A stretch of DNA of 20,981 nucleotides from Collinsella sp. TF08-11AT (GCF_003437035.1 NZ_QSRL01000010.1:1-20981); one strand, 5' to 3'; shown: positions 8,657 to 16,652, counted from the stretch's first letter. The notes: generated from the sequence alone by a model not told the origin. Numbers and translations: made by a program.

Positions 8657-9667
8657 ATGGCTCGCGAGGGCGCTCGTTCTAAGGATTCTGCCAAGCCTGG
8701 CATCAAGGAAGTTGCAGCGGTGGCGGGGGTTTCGCCTACTACGGTATCTCGCGTGCTTAATAATCGCGGCTACATTAGTCAGGAAACCCGCGATAAAGTC
8801 CATGCGGCGATGGAGCGCATCAATTACACGCCCAACGATATCGCCCGTGCCATGCTCAACGGTCGCCTGAACCTTATCGGCATGATCGTTCCCTTTGTGA
8901 GCAGCCCGTTCCATGCTCAGGTTGTGCAGGCGGTCGAGCGCACGTTGGCGGAAAACGGCTTTAAGATGTTGCTGTGCAACAGCGCCAATCGACCCGATCT
9001 TGAGCGTTCCTATATTGACATGCTCCGCCGCAATATGGTCGACGGCGTAATCGTCAACTCCCTCAATATCGGTGCCGAGGCATATGCCGAGATGGGCTTG
9101 AGCCTGGTTGGCATCGACTGCGATCTTGGCGAGGGCTCTGTCCAGATTGCAAGTGACAGCTATGGCATCGGCGAGCTCGCCACGCGCCGTCTGATTGATG
9201 ACGGCTGCAGGCGTATCCTGTGCCTGCGCAGCAATAGTCGCATGCGCATGCCTGCCAATAAGCGTACCGATGCCTACCTCGATGTTGTTGAGCAGGCCGG
9301 TTTGCCCGCGCTTGTCCGTGAGGTCGAGTTCGTTAAGCCCGACGACGAAAAGGGCGCGGTCGTTGCGAAGATCCTCGATGAGAACCCCGATATTGACGGC
9401 ATCTTTGCGGGAGACGATACGATGGCGGCCATCTGTCTCAACGTGATGAAGCAGCGCGGCTTGAGCGCTCCAGACGACATTAAGGTCGTGGGTGCGGATG
9501 GTGCCCACCGTACCATGACGTTTATGCCTGACTTAACAACCGTGCGTCAAGATATCGATCGCATAGGAAAGCTCGCGGCCCAATCCATCATCGCTCTTGT
9601 TAACGGTGAAAAGCCCGAATCGAATACCAAGCTTCCCGTCGAACTTATCGAGGGCAAAACCGCGTAA
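8657..9667 (+). CDS. LacI/ScrR-family transcriptional repressor of the sucrose/fructoside locus
   Basis: A 336-residue protein, typical for LacI regulators. The DNA-binding helix-turn-helix and hinge lie at about residues 16-65: IKEVAAVAGVSPTTVSRVLN, then YTPNDIARAMLNGR. A periplasmic-binding-like sugar domain follows (LIGMIVPFVSSPFHAQVV onward; IFAGDDTMAAICLNVMKQRG). It ends with the common LPVELIEGKTA tail. GAGGGGAGGG precedes the ATG. It sits directly upstream of a GH32-like hydrolase, a sucrose-type PTS and a sucrose-6-phosphate hydrolase, and matching 17-bp sites flank it. It therefore probably represses this operon and itself until a sugar or sugar phosphate binds. The exact effector cannot be read from sequence. 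Confidence 0.9.
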   Translation: MAREGARSKDSAKPGIKEVAAVAGVSPTTVSRVLNNRGYISQETRDKVHAAMERINYTPNDIARAMLNGRLNLIGMIVPFVSSPFHAQVVQAVERTLAENGFKMLLCNSANRPDLERSYIDMLRRNMVDGVIVNSLNIGAEAYAEMGLSLVGIDCDLGEGSVQIASDSYGIGELATRRLIDDGCRRILCLRSNSRMRMPANKRTDAYLDVVEQAGLPALVREVEFVKPDDEKGAVVAKILDENPDIDGIFAGDDTMAAICLNVMKQRGLSAPDDIKVVGADGAHRTMTFMPDLTTVRQDIDRIGKLAAQSIIALVNGEKPESNTKLPVELIEGKTA

Positions 9668-9723
9668 TTCGCCCCGTGCCAAAAGAATCCCTCAAACGCC
9701 ACCGATAACCGTTCGCCGGCATA

Positions 9724-9740
9724 TGTCAACCGTTTGCCGA
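9724..9740 (-). promoter_or_regulatory. Possible auxiliary LacI-type operator
   Basis: The reverse complement of 9724-9740 reads TCGGCAAACGGTTGACA and matches the operator at 9786-9802 at 13 of 17 positions, including the AAACG core and the TTGACA end. It lies 28 bases upstream of the tandem operators and could permit repressor looping. Confidence 0.35.
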
Positions 9741-9768
9741 CGACTGGAACTGCGAAAAGACGTATGGA

Positions 9769-9808
9769 TATGAAAACGTTTGACATATGAAAACGATTGA
9801 CATATCTT
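9769..9808 (+). promoter_or_regulatory. Promoter with tandem LacI-type operators for the sucrose operon
   Basis: A consensus -35 TTGACA (9780-9785) is followed by a 17-base spacer and -10 TATCTT (9803-9808). Two abutting operator copies overlap it: TATGAAAACGTTTGACA (9769-9785) covers the -35, and TATGAAAACGATTGACA (9786-9802) fills the spacer exactly. Repressor bound there would exclude RNA polymerase. The leader to the first gene would be about 37 bases. Confidence 0.75.
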
Positions 9809-9851
9809 GCAGATGTACCGAGTTAGTATCTCGACGGAAAGGAAGTCTCGG

Positions 9852-11234
9852 ATGCATAAGGTGTATTACCAGCCTGAGGGAATTTGGGTAGGCGACATCA
9901 TGCCGTACGGCGAGGACGGCACGTTCTATCTCTATCATCAGCGTGACACGCGTAACCCCGAACCTTTCGGAGAGCCGTTTGGCTGGGCACTCGCGACGAC
10001 CAAGGATTTCGTCAACTACAAGGACTTTGGCGAGAGCCTTGAGCGTGGCGGCGACGAGGAGGTCGACCAGTACGTTTATGCCGGCACGGTGTTTAAGGTG
10101 GGCGACAAGTACCATGCGCTCTACACTGGTTGTAATCGTGATAAGGTCCGCGCACGTTTGATGAAGCAGGTTCTTCTTCACGCAACGAGTGACGACGCCG
10201 TCAAGTGGGAGAAGAACATCGCCGAGACGCTGCTTCCGCCCCAGGAGGGTTACGATGACCGCAACTGGCGCGATCCCTTTGTGCTTTGGGATGAGGAGAA
10301 CGAAGAGTACATGCTCATCCTCGGCACGCGTGTGGGCGAGGACAAGCGTCTGATGACCGGTCGTCTGGTCAAGTTCACCTCCAAGGACCTGGATACCTGG
10401 GAGTTCCAGGGCGACTGGTGGAATCCGGGCCTGTACACCATGTTTGAGATGCCTGATCTCTTTAAGATGGGCGACTGGTGGTATCTGGTGTTCTCTGAGT
10501 ACAGTGATGGCAACAAGACCCGTTACCGCATGTCTCGCTCTATCAACGGTCCCTGGATTACTCCTGCGGACGATTCCTTCGATGGCCGCGCGTACTATGC
10601 CGCACGTACCGCATTTGATGGCGAGCGCCGCGTTCTCTTTGGTTGGGTTCCTACGCGTGACGAGGGCGGCGACCCCAGCTCTTACCTGTGGGGTGGCACC
10701 TTTATGCCCCTCGAGATCGTTCAGCGTGCCGACGGAACGCTTGGCACCAAACTCCCCGACAGCATGCTTGGCGCCTTTGGCGAGGCTAAGGCAGTCGAGG
10801 CCTTTGAGCTTTCCTGCGAGTCGGGCAAGGTCGAGCAGGTGCTCGCTGCGGACGCCGGCTCTACCTATATGCTTGACGCCGACATCGAGCTCGGTGGCGA
10901 CGCCGCGGGCTTCTCGGTGAAGTTTGCCGAGGACGCCGAGTCCAGTCTTGCCTACGAGTTCCGCGCCAATCTGCGCGAGGGCAAGCTCGAGTTTACGGCA
11001 GCCCCCCAGTATCCGTGGTTCCAGGTCAACAACATGGGTCTCGACCGTCCGCTTTTCTTTACGGGCAACGGAACTCATCACGTGCGCCTGGTAGTCGACG
11101 ACGACATCGCGACCATCTTTATCGATGATGTTGCACTCAATGCGCGTTTCTGCAACAAGCAGGGGCAGGGCGTCGCGCTGACGGTCACTGACGGTACGCT
11201 CAAGTGCGCTAACGCAACAATCGCGTCTCTGTAA
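9852..11234 (+). CDS. GH32-like beta-fructosidase, divergent subgroup
   Basis: A 460-residue protein resembling a group of GH32-like glycoside hydrolases. The usual nucleophile motif WMNDPNG is replaced by WVGDIMPYGEDG, with Asp15 the likely nucleophile. NWRDPF supplies the transition-state-stabilising Asp, and MFEMPDLF corresponds to the usual ECPDLF motif with the acid/base Glu but no Cys. The C-terminal third looks like the beta-sandwich of GH32 proteins (VRLVVDDDIATIFIDDVALN). No signal peptide is visible, so it should act in the cytoplasm. The ATG at 9852 is chosen because GGAAAGGAAG lies just upstream and homologues start with a similar MxKVYYxPEG; an in-frame ATG at 9807 is less likely. 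It is the first gene of the sucrose-type PTS operon. Substrate could be a phosphorylated fructoside or a fructo-oligosaccharide. Confidence 0.82.
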   Translation: MHKVYYQPEGIWVGDIMPYGEDGTFYLYHQRDTRNPEPFGEPFGWALATTKDFVNYKDFGESLERGGDEEVDQYVYAGTVFKVGDKYHALYTGCNRDKVRARLMKQVLLHATSDDAVKWEKNIAETLLPPQEGYDDRNWRDPFVLWDEENEEYMLILGTRVGEDKRLMTGRLVKFTSKDLDTWEFQGDWWNPGLYTMFEMPDLFKMGDWWYLVFSEYSDGNKTRYRMSRSINGPWITPADDSFDGRAYYAARTAFDGERRVLFGWVPTRDEGGDPSSYLWGGTFMPLEIVQRADGTLGTKLPDSMLGAFGEAKAVEAFELSCESGKVEQVLAADAGSTYMLDADIELGGDAAGFSVKFAEDAESSLAYEFRANLREGKLEFTAAPQYPWFQVNNMGLDRPLFFTGNGTHHVRLVVDDDIATIFIDDVALNARFCNKQGQGVALTVTDGTLKCANATIASL

Positions 11235-11279
11235 TGGCGACGAATCGTCTTATGATTTCGTAAGGGAATGGAGAGGAAC

Positions 11280-12731
11280 ATGGACTACAAAGTAGTGTCT
11301 CAGCAAGTCGTCGACAACGTCGGCGGTCTGGAGAACATCGAGGGCGCCACGCACTGTGTTACGCGTCTTCGTCTGGTGCTCAAGGACACGAGCAAGTACA
11401 ACAAGGCCGAGCTCGAGAACATCGATGGCGTCAAGGGCGTTCTGTATAACAGCGGCCAGCTCATGATCATCTTTGGTACCGGTACCGTTAACAAGGTCTA
11501 CGATGAGTTTATGGCTCTGACGGGTGTCAAGGAGATTAGCGCTTCCGAGGTCAAGGGAGCCGAGGCGGACAAGAAGGGCAAGATCTTCTCGGTTCTCAAG
11601 GTATTCTCCGACATCTTTATTCCCATCATCCCCGCCTTCGTCGGTGCTGCTATCATCATCGGCCTTAAGTCGCTGATCGTTGCCAACGGCCTCTTTGGCA
11701 TGGAGGGCAGCCTTGCCGATCACAGCGAGTTCCTCAAGAACCTCGCAAGCTTCTTTGCCATTATTGCCACTACGTTTGCTTACCTGCCTGTCCTGGTGAT
11801 GTACAGTGCGGTTAAGCGTTTTGGCGGCAACCCGATCCTGGGTATCCTCGTCGGCATTGTCATGGTTCACCCGAGCCTTATGAACCGCAACACGTTCGTT
11901 TTGGATCCGACGGGCGCTGAGTATTGGAACTTCGGTCCGCTTTCCATTCCCATGGTTGCTTTCCAGGGTGGCGTATTCCCCGCAATCCTGACTGCCTGGT
12001 TTATGGCCAAGGTCGAGAAGATTGCCCAGAAGTACATCCCCGAGGTCGTCTCGTTCGTCTTTGTCCCGACCGTCACCCTGATTCTTGCCAACGTTGCCCT
12101 GTTCACCGTGTTTGGCCCGCTCGGCAACCTGATCGGCGATGTTCTCGCTGGCGTGATCGACGTCCTGTACAACAGGATGGGTGTCTTTGGTGCCTTTGTC
12201 TTCGCCGCGTTCTTGCAGCCGCTCGTCGTTACCGGTACGCATCAGTTCATCCAGGGTATCGAGGCCAACCTCGTTGCAACCACCGGTTTCAATTACATCC
12301 AGGCCATCTGGTCGGTTTCCATCATCGCCCAGGGCGGCGGCGCCATCGGCATGTATCTCATTCACAAGAAGCATTCCAAAGAGCGCAACATCTGCATGTC
12401 GTCCTTTATCCCGACGCTGGTCGGAATCTCCGAGCCCGCCATCTTTGCTGCAAACATGCGCTACTCGATCATTCCGTTCATCTGCGCTTGCATCGGTGCA
12501 GGCTGCGGCGGTGCCTTCGTGAAGCTCTTTGAGGTGCGCGCTATCGGCCAGGGTCTGACCGGCGTACTTGGCCTGCTCATCGTCACGCCCGAGACCCTCG
12601 TGTGGTATGTGGCTGGCAATCTGATCGCTTTCTTCGTCCCGATCATCCTGATCTTTGCCTACAACAAGGCAAAGGGCGTTCCGACCACCGATGAAGAGGG
12701 TGCAGGCGCCGGCTTTGATGTCAGCTTCTAA
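11280..12731 (+). CDS. PTS EIIBC permease, sucrose-type
   Basis: A 483-residue membrane protein of the glucose-sucrose PTS superfamily. The EIIB domain is at residues 1-90, with the phosphorylated Cys26 in GATHCVTRLRLVL. An EIIC domain with about ten membrane segments follows (about 105-475), containing GISEPAIFAANMRY, which resembles the GITEPAIFG sugar-binding loop. No EIIA domain is attached, so a separate EIIA must donate phosphate. The ATG at 11280 is chosen because GGAGAGG lies immediately upstream; the in-frame ATG at 11268 overlaps that site. It follows the GH32-like gene by 45 bases and precedes a sucrose-6-phosphate hydrolase. Together they would import sucrose as sucrose-6-phosphate and split it. 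Other beta-fructosides are possible substrates. Confidence 0.88.
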   Translation: MDYKVVSQQVVDNVGGLENIEGATHCVTRLRLVLKDTSKYNKAELENIDGVKGVLYNSGQLMIIFGTGTVNKVYDEFMALTGVKEISASEVKGAEADKKGKIFSVLKVFSDIFIPIIPAFVGAAIIIGLKSLIVANGLFGMEGSLADHSEFLKNLASFFAIIATTFAYLPVLVMYSAVKRFGGNPILGILVGIVMVHPSLMNRNTFVLDPTGAEYWNFGPLSIPMVAFQGGVFPAILTAWFMAKVEKIAQKYIPEVVSFVFVPTVTLILANVALFTVFGPLGNLIGDVLAGVIDVLYNRMGVFGAFVFAAFLQPLVVTGTHQFIQGIEANLVATTGFNYIQAIWSVSIIAQGGGAIGMYLIHKKHSKERNICMSSFIPTLVGISEPAIFAANMRYSIIPFICACIGAGCGGAFVKLFEVRAIGQGLTGVLGLLIVTPETLVWYVAGNLIAFFVPIILIFAYNKAKGVPTTDEEGAGAGFDVSF

Positions 12732-12768
12732 TCCAGATCCGTCAAGGTAATGTACGGGTTGACCTGTT

Positions 12769-12810
12769 GGAGAAGGGCGTTTGGCTCGCATGGGCCGGGC
12801 GTCCTTCTCC
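12769..12810 (+). other. Intra-operon hairpin
   Basis: GGAGAAGGGCG (12769-12779) pairs with CGTCCTTCTCC (12800-12810), 11 base pairs with one G-T wobble, between the PTS gene and the sucrose-6-phosphate hydrolase. No T-run follows. It may be an mRNA processing or stabilising element, or a weak attenuator tuning hydrolase expression. Confidence 0.5.
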
Positions 12811-12830
12811 TCTACAAGAAGGACGATTGA

Positions 12831-14273
12831 ATGTTCGATCAAAAACATAGGGTGACGCGCTCGGACTACGAGCTGTGGCGTGCCGGGCAGGATGAGACTG
12901 CGGCTCGCATCGCGGCTGACCCCGATAGACTTCTGTTCCATGCGGAGCCCGAGCTTGGCTGGCTCAATGATCCCAACGGTTTGGTGCAGGTTGGTGATAC
13001 ATACCACATCTATCACCAATACGATCCGTTTGATGCCGCGCACGGCGGACCGGTGCTGTGGAATCATCTGACGACGAAGGACTTTGTGACGTACGAGAAC
13101 CGCGGTCCCGCGCTATTCCCCGATTCAGATCTAGACTCGAGCGGTGCGTATTCGGGGTCTGCATTTATGCACGACGGCAAGATTCACTACTTCTATACCG
13201 GTAACGTCAAGCATTTTGACCGCGATGATTATGACTATGTGCTGACAGGGCGCGACCAAAATCAGATTCACATGGTTACCGAGAACCCCGATAAATTGGG
13301 GGAGAAGCACATAGCTGTTGGTCCGGTCGATTACCCCGACGATATTAGTACGCACGTGCGCGACCCCAAGATCCTGGAGCACGACGGTATCTACTATATG
13401 GTTCTTGGTGCTCGTACGAAAGACGACCGCGGTTGCGTGCTCGTCTATACCTCGCACGATCTTGAGTGCTGGAAATATGCGACGCGTATCGAGCTCGGCG
13501 AGAAGTTCGGTTTTATGTGGGAGTGCCCCGATCTGTTTGAGCTTGATGGCGAGCTTATTCTCGTTTGCTGCCCGCAGGGCGTGCCCGCCGATGGTTGGCG
13601 TTACCAAAACCCGCATCAGTGCGTGTGGTTTCGTATTGAGGCCGATTGGGAGGCGCCTAGCTTTAAAATCGCCGGGCAGGGTATGCCCCCGATGGTCGAT
13701 GCGGGTTTTGACTTCTATGCCCCTCAATCATTTGCAGATGCCGACGGTCGACGGATTATGATCGGTTGGGCCGGCTGCCCCGATGCAACGGCTCAAAACC
13801 CGACGGTGGAACGCGGATGGCAGTGCGCGCTTACCGTGCCGAGGGTGCTGAATATGCGCGACGGTAAGCTCTGTCAGTGGCCCGCGCGCGAGGTTGAGCA
13901 ACTGCGCATGGAGCGTGTTTCGGTGACCGCCGGAGAGACCGTCGGCTCTCCTGGTCGACTGTTTGATGCCGTCGTGTCGTGCCGGGGGACGAAGTCCATT
14001 GAGCTGGAAGTTCGTGAGGGCGTTGTCGTGTGCTTTGCCAGCGGAATGCTCACACTTGATATGGGCGATGAGGGCTATGGACGCGATAAGAGGTCGGTTG
14101 AGCTCGACGAGCTTTACTGCCTGCGAGTCCTTTCGGATGCCACGATGCTCGAGGTATTTGTCAACGACGGCGAGGTTGCGCTTACGAGCCGCACCTATTC
14201 GTCTGCGGCGCCGGCGATGCAGTTGCGCGCCGAGGGCGACGCCTCGATGGAGTTTTACCGTCTGGCTCGCTAG
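12831..14273 (+). CDS. scrB: Sucrose-6-phosphate hydrolase (GH32 invertase)
   Basis: A 480-residue GH32 enzyme with the canonical motifs: WLNDPNG with nucleophile Asp47, VRDPK near residue 178 with the stabilising Asp, and WECPDLF near 230 with the acid/base Glu. The five-bladed propeller is followed by the C-terminal beta-sandwich ending in LEVFVNDGEVALTSRTY. There is no signal peptide, as expected for an enzyme cleaving imported sucrose-6-phosphate to glucose-6-phosphate and fructose. AAGAAGGA precedes the ATG. It is the last gene of the operon, 99 bases after the PTS permease. No fructokinase gene is present in the window. A cytoplasmic beta-fructosidase acting on unphosphorylated sugars is the alternative. 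Confidence 0.9.
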   Translation: MFDQKHRVTRSDYELWRAGQDETAARIAADPDRLLFHAEPELGWLNDPNGLVQVGDTYHIYHQYDPFDAAHGGPVLWNHLTTKDFVTYENRGPALFPDSDLDSSGAYSGSAFMHDGKIHYFYTGNVKHFDRDDYDYVLTGRDQNQIHMVTENPDKLGEKHIAVGPVDYPDDISTHVRDPKILEHDGIYYMVLGARTKDDRGCVLVYTSHDLECWKYATRIELGEKFGFMWECPDLFELDGELILVCCPQGVPADGWRYQNPHQCVWFRIEADWEAPSFKIAGQGMPPMVDAGFDFYAPQSFADADGRRIMIGWAGCPDATAQNPTVERGWQCALTVPRVLNMRDGKLCQWPAREVEQLRMERVSVTAGETVGSPGRLFDAVVSCRGTKSIELEVREGVVVCFASGMLTLDMGDEGYGRDKRSVELDELYCLRVLSDATMLEVFVNDGEVALTSRTYSSAAPAMQLRAEGDASMEFYRLAR

Positions 14274-14322
14274 CCGCATTGTGAGTGACCATGGCGTTTT
14301 GGATACACGGGCTTTCTTGGTG

Positions 14323-14354
14323 GCTACCGTTTATCGCATATAGCTACCGTTTGC
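14323..14354. promoter_or_regulatory. Tandem 10-bp direct repeats upstream of degV
   Basis: GCTACCGTTT occurs at 14323-14332 and 14343-14352, exactly 20 bases (about two helical turns) apart. The first copy extends to GCTACCGTTTAT, which recurs inverted at 16692-16703. The repeats end about 30 bases before TAGAAT (14385-14390), a good -10. They may be binding sites for an unidentified regulator. Confidence 0.4.
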
Positions 14355-14384
14355 GGAGTAAGTAACACTCATTACTAAACCGTG

Positions 14385-14465
14385 TAGAATCTCATGCAAG
14401 CACGGAGTATTTCAGGGAGACGCTGTCCTTTGTTGTGGCGAAGGGCGGCGTCTCTCTGGTGCTTG
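14385..14465 (+). promoter_or_regulatory. Putative promoter and structured leader before degV
   Basis: A -10-like TAGAAT (14385-14390) would start transcription close to 14397, where a nested hairpin begins. CAAGCAC (14397-14403) pairs with GTGCTTG (14459-14465). Inside, 14414-14423 pairs with 14448-14457 (10 bp, one wobble), and CCTT (14427-14430) pairs with AAGG (14441-14444). The asymmetric internal loop has ten bases on one side and one on the other. It could be a small RNA, a leader regulator or a terminator of the sucrose operon. It matches no riboswitch class I recognise. Confidence 0.45.
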
Positions 14466-14539
14466 GGAGTCGTTGTTCAATTGGGCGACGGGCGTGCGCG
14501 CGTAATAAATAACCAATGTCGAGATGGGTCGTGATAAGA

Positions 14540-15394
14540 ATGGGCAAGTACGTAATCGTGGTTGAGTCTGGTTCGGATGTGACACCGGAGCTCTGCGAAC
14601 GCTATGGCATCGTGCGCGTGCCCATGCATGTCACGATTGGTGACGAGACCGTCGAGGACGGCTCGATCGATCCGCTCGAGATATATTCGCGTTGCAACGA
14701 GTTTGGCGTGATGCCCAAGACCAGTGGTTGCTCGCCGGCGGATTTTGCTCATGTGTACGACCGCATTCATGCCGAGCAGCCCGACGCGACCATTTTGCAT
14801 CTTGCATATTCCGAAGCCACGACCTGCTCGCATCAGTCCTCAAAGATTGCGGCCCAGGGGCGCGACTACGTGTTCTCCATGGACACGCGCTTTGTCTCGG
14901 TGGGCCAGTCACTCGTTGTCGTCGAGACCGCCAAGTATATTGAGGCTCACCCCGATGCCACCGTCGACGAGATCTTTGCCTTCACGAACTCCGTCATGGA
15001 CCGCGTGCTGTTGGGCTTTGTTTCTACCGACCTTGCCTTCCTTAAGGCAGGCGGTCGCTTGTCCAACGTCGCGTTCCTAGGCGCCCATCTGCTCAAGATT
15101 AAGCCCTGCATTGAGGTGACAGGCGGCAAGTTCGTGGCGACTAAAAAGTTCCGCGGCTCGATGCTCAAGTGCGCCCGCGCCTTTATTGATCACATGGTAG
15201 AGAAGGGCGATATCGACTACTCGCATATTGGCCTGGCGTATTCGGTAGGCCTTTCCGAGGAATTGCGCGACGACATGGAAGTCTATGCGCACGGCCTGGG
15301 CTTTAAGGACGTTACCTGGACTCAGGTCGGCGGCGTCATCTCGAGCCATTGCGGCCCGACCGCCTTCGGCGCGGTGCTCACACTCAAGGCGTAA
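14540..15394 (+). CDS. DegV-family fatty-acid-binding protein
   Basis: A 284-residue DegV protein. The N-terminal strand KYVIVVESGSDVTPELCERYGI carries the family start, KTSGCSPADFAHVYDRI matches the TSxPS-like ligand region, and FLKAGGRLSNVAFLGAHLLKIKPCIEV matches the conserved GGR segment and second lobe. DegV proteins (such as FakB) bind fatty acids in the cytoplasm and present them to the kinase FakA; no kinase gene is present here. The start at 14540 fits the family N-terminus. An in-frame ATG at 14516 would add eight residues, and neither start has a strong ribosome site. A GC-rich terminator follows. The gene appears to have its own promoter. Confidence 0.87.
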   Translation: MGKYVIVVESGSDVTPELCERYGIVRVPMHVTIGDETVEDGSIDPLEIYSRCNEFGVMPKTSGCSPADFAHVYDRIHAEQPDATILHLAYSEATTCSHQSSKIAAQGRDYVFSMDTRFVSVGQSLVVVETAKYIEAHPDATVDEIFAFTNSVMDRVLLGFVSTDLAFLKAGGRLSNVAFLGAHLLKIKPCIEVTGGKFVATKKFRGSMLKCARAFIDHMVEKGDIDYSHIGLAYSVGLSEELRDDMEVYAHGLGFKDVTWTQVGGVISSHCGPTAFGAVLTLKA

Positions 15395-15426
15395 AGGCCT
15401 GGCGTCTATCGATTTCTATTGCCACG

Positions 15427-15459
15427 GCGGCGGGCGGGTTGCGATAACCCTCCCGCCGC
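15427..15459 (+). terminator. Terminator-like hairpin after degV
   Basis: The arms 15427-15440 and 15446-15459 pair over 14 bases with one mismatch around a five-base loop. The stem is very GC-rich and is followed by TCTTGCG, a poor T-tract, so termination may be partial. Confidence 0.6.
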
Positions 15460-15504
15460 TCTTGCGTGGGGTCAAATAGAACAATCCAATTGACCGCTAA
15501 ACCA

Positions 15505-15532
15505 TTTCACCATCATGCGTATGGGCTAGAAT
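15505..15532 (+). promoter_or_regulatory. Probable pflA promoter
   Basis: TTTCAC (15505-15510), a 16-base spacer and TAGAAT (15527-15532) would start transcription near 15540, about 43 bases before the chosen pflA start. It lies inside the longer open frame that begins at 15466, which argues against that upstream start. Confidence 0.45.
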
Positions 15533-15582
15533 GGCTCTGGCATTTTAATTGGTTGCACCCAAGGAGAGGCAAGGTAGCGCGA

Positions 15583-16401
15583 ATGGCAGAAATGACGCTT
15601 GAGGGTGTGGACGCTCGTCCCGAGGACTCTGCGTTTGCCCTTGGCCGCGTGCATTCAATCGAGACGATGGGAACGGTCGACGGACCCGGCATCCGCTTTG
15701 TGGTGTTTGTCCAAGGCTGTCCCATGCGCTGCGCGTATTGCCACAATCCCGATACCTGGTCGGTCAACGGCGGCACGATGGTGACCGTCGAGCACCTCAT
15801 GGATGAGTTCCAGAGTAACCACGAGTTCTATCGCAGCGGCGGAATTACGGTGTCCGGCGGCGAGCCGCTCCTACAGCCTGAGTTTTTGGCCGACCTGTTC
15901 CGTGCAATGCACAACAACCCCGATGGCCGCGTGCATACCTGCTTGGACAGCTGCGGCTATGCGTTCGATCCCAACCACCCCGAGAAGTTCGATGCCGTTC
16001 TCAACGAGACCGACATGGTTTTGCTCGACATCAAGCATGCCGATCCGGCTGAGCATAAAAAGCTGACCGGTTGCGATCCCGCACGCATCTTGGCGTTTGG
16101 CGATGAGCTTGCACGTCGCAAGATCAAGGTCGTTATCCGCCACGTGGTGGTGCCCGGCATTACCGACACGGTGGAGGAGTGCGAGGCGCTCGGTCGTCTG
16201 ATCGCTCCATGGCACAACGTGGTGGGCCTGGAAATGCTGCCGTATCACACCATGGGTGTCGCCAAGTACGAGCAACTGGGCATTCCCTATAAGCTTGAGG
16301 GCGTGCCCCAGATGGATACCGCGCGCATGCCCGAGCTGCGCAACGCCGTCATGACGGGCATGAAAAAGCGCCGCGCCGAACTCAAAAACGCCATCGGCTA
16401 G
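15583..16401 (+). CDS. pflA: Pyruvate formate-lyase activating enzyme (radical SAM)
   Basis: A 272-residue radical-SAM protein. The [4Fe-4S] motif is CPMRCAYC (Cys46, Cys50, Cys53), preceded by GTVDGPGIRFVVFVQG and followed by HNPDTW, as in PFL activases. SGGEPLLQPEF is the glycine-rich SAM-binding segment, and later come LLDIKHADPAEHKKLTG and VVVPGITD. It would use S-adenosylmethionine to install the glycyl radical on the separate 83-residue subunit at 8103-8354. The ATG at 15583 is chosen because the frame upstream (from 15466) crosses the likely promoter and looks unlike the family; AAGG is 8 bases before it and AAGGAG 16 bases before. The gene is about 7 kb from pflB, with the sugar operon between. 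Confidence 0.93.
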   Translation: MAEMTLEGVDARPEDSAFALGRVHSIETMGTVDGPGIRFVVFVQGCPMRCAYCHNPDTWSVNGGTMVTVEHLMDEFQSNHEFYRSGGITVSGGEPLLQPEFLADLFRAMHNNPDGRVHTCLDSCGYAFDPNHPEKFDAVLNETDMVLLDIKHADPAEHKKLTGCDPARILAFGDELARRKIKVVIRHVVVPGITDTVEECEALGRLIAPWHNVVGLEMLPYHTMGVAKYEQLGIPYKLEGVPQMDTARMPELRNAVMTGMKKRRAELKNAIG

Positions 16402-16423
16402 CGAGCCATTTTCGCTCCCCAAA

Positions 16424-16456
16424 GGCACTCATTGGGGACAGACTTAAATGAGTACC
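16424..16456. repeat. REP-like short hairpin
   Basis: GGCACTCATT (16424-16433) and AATGAGTACC (16447-16456) form arms with one mismatch around GGGGACAGACTTA. Nearby GGGGAC and CCCC runs resemble short intergenic repeats seen in Coriobacteriia. The classification is tentative. Confidence 0.4.
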
Positions 16457-16492
16457 CCTGGGCACCAAGTTGATTGCCAAAGAGCCCCGTCA

Positions 16493-16559
16493 AGTTGCGG
16501 TGGAATAGTTCTTGTTTTTCGGCTTATGCCGTCCAAACAGGAACTATTTCACCGCAACT
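16493..16559. repeat. Long palindrome, 25-bp arms
   Basis: Bases 16493-16517 pair with 16535-16559 with two mismatches. The 17-base loop itself contains a small GGC-TTAT-GCC hairpin. The near-perfect arms and lack of coding potential fit a dispersed palindromic repeat or miniature element. As RNA it would be a strong hairpin, but no T-run follows. Confidence 0.65.
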
Positions 16560-16652
16560 GCGTTTTGGGTAGAGATGTGCAACAGAATTGGCAAAAATGC
16601 ATAGAAACGCTTGTGGTTTCTTTAAAGACACCTTAAACGCCACTGAATATCT

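Noticed and set aside
11250..13067. A 605-codon minus-strand open frame opposite the PTS and scrB genes
   Set aside because: It spans two real plus-strand genes and the gap between them, has a charged low-information composition, and no recognisable domain.
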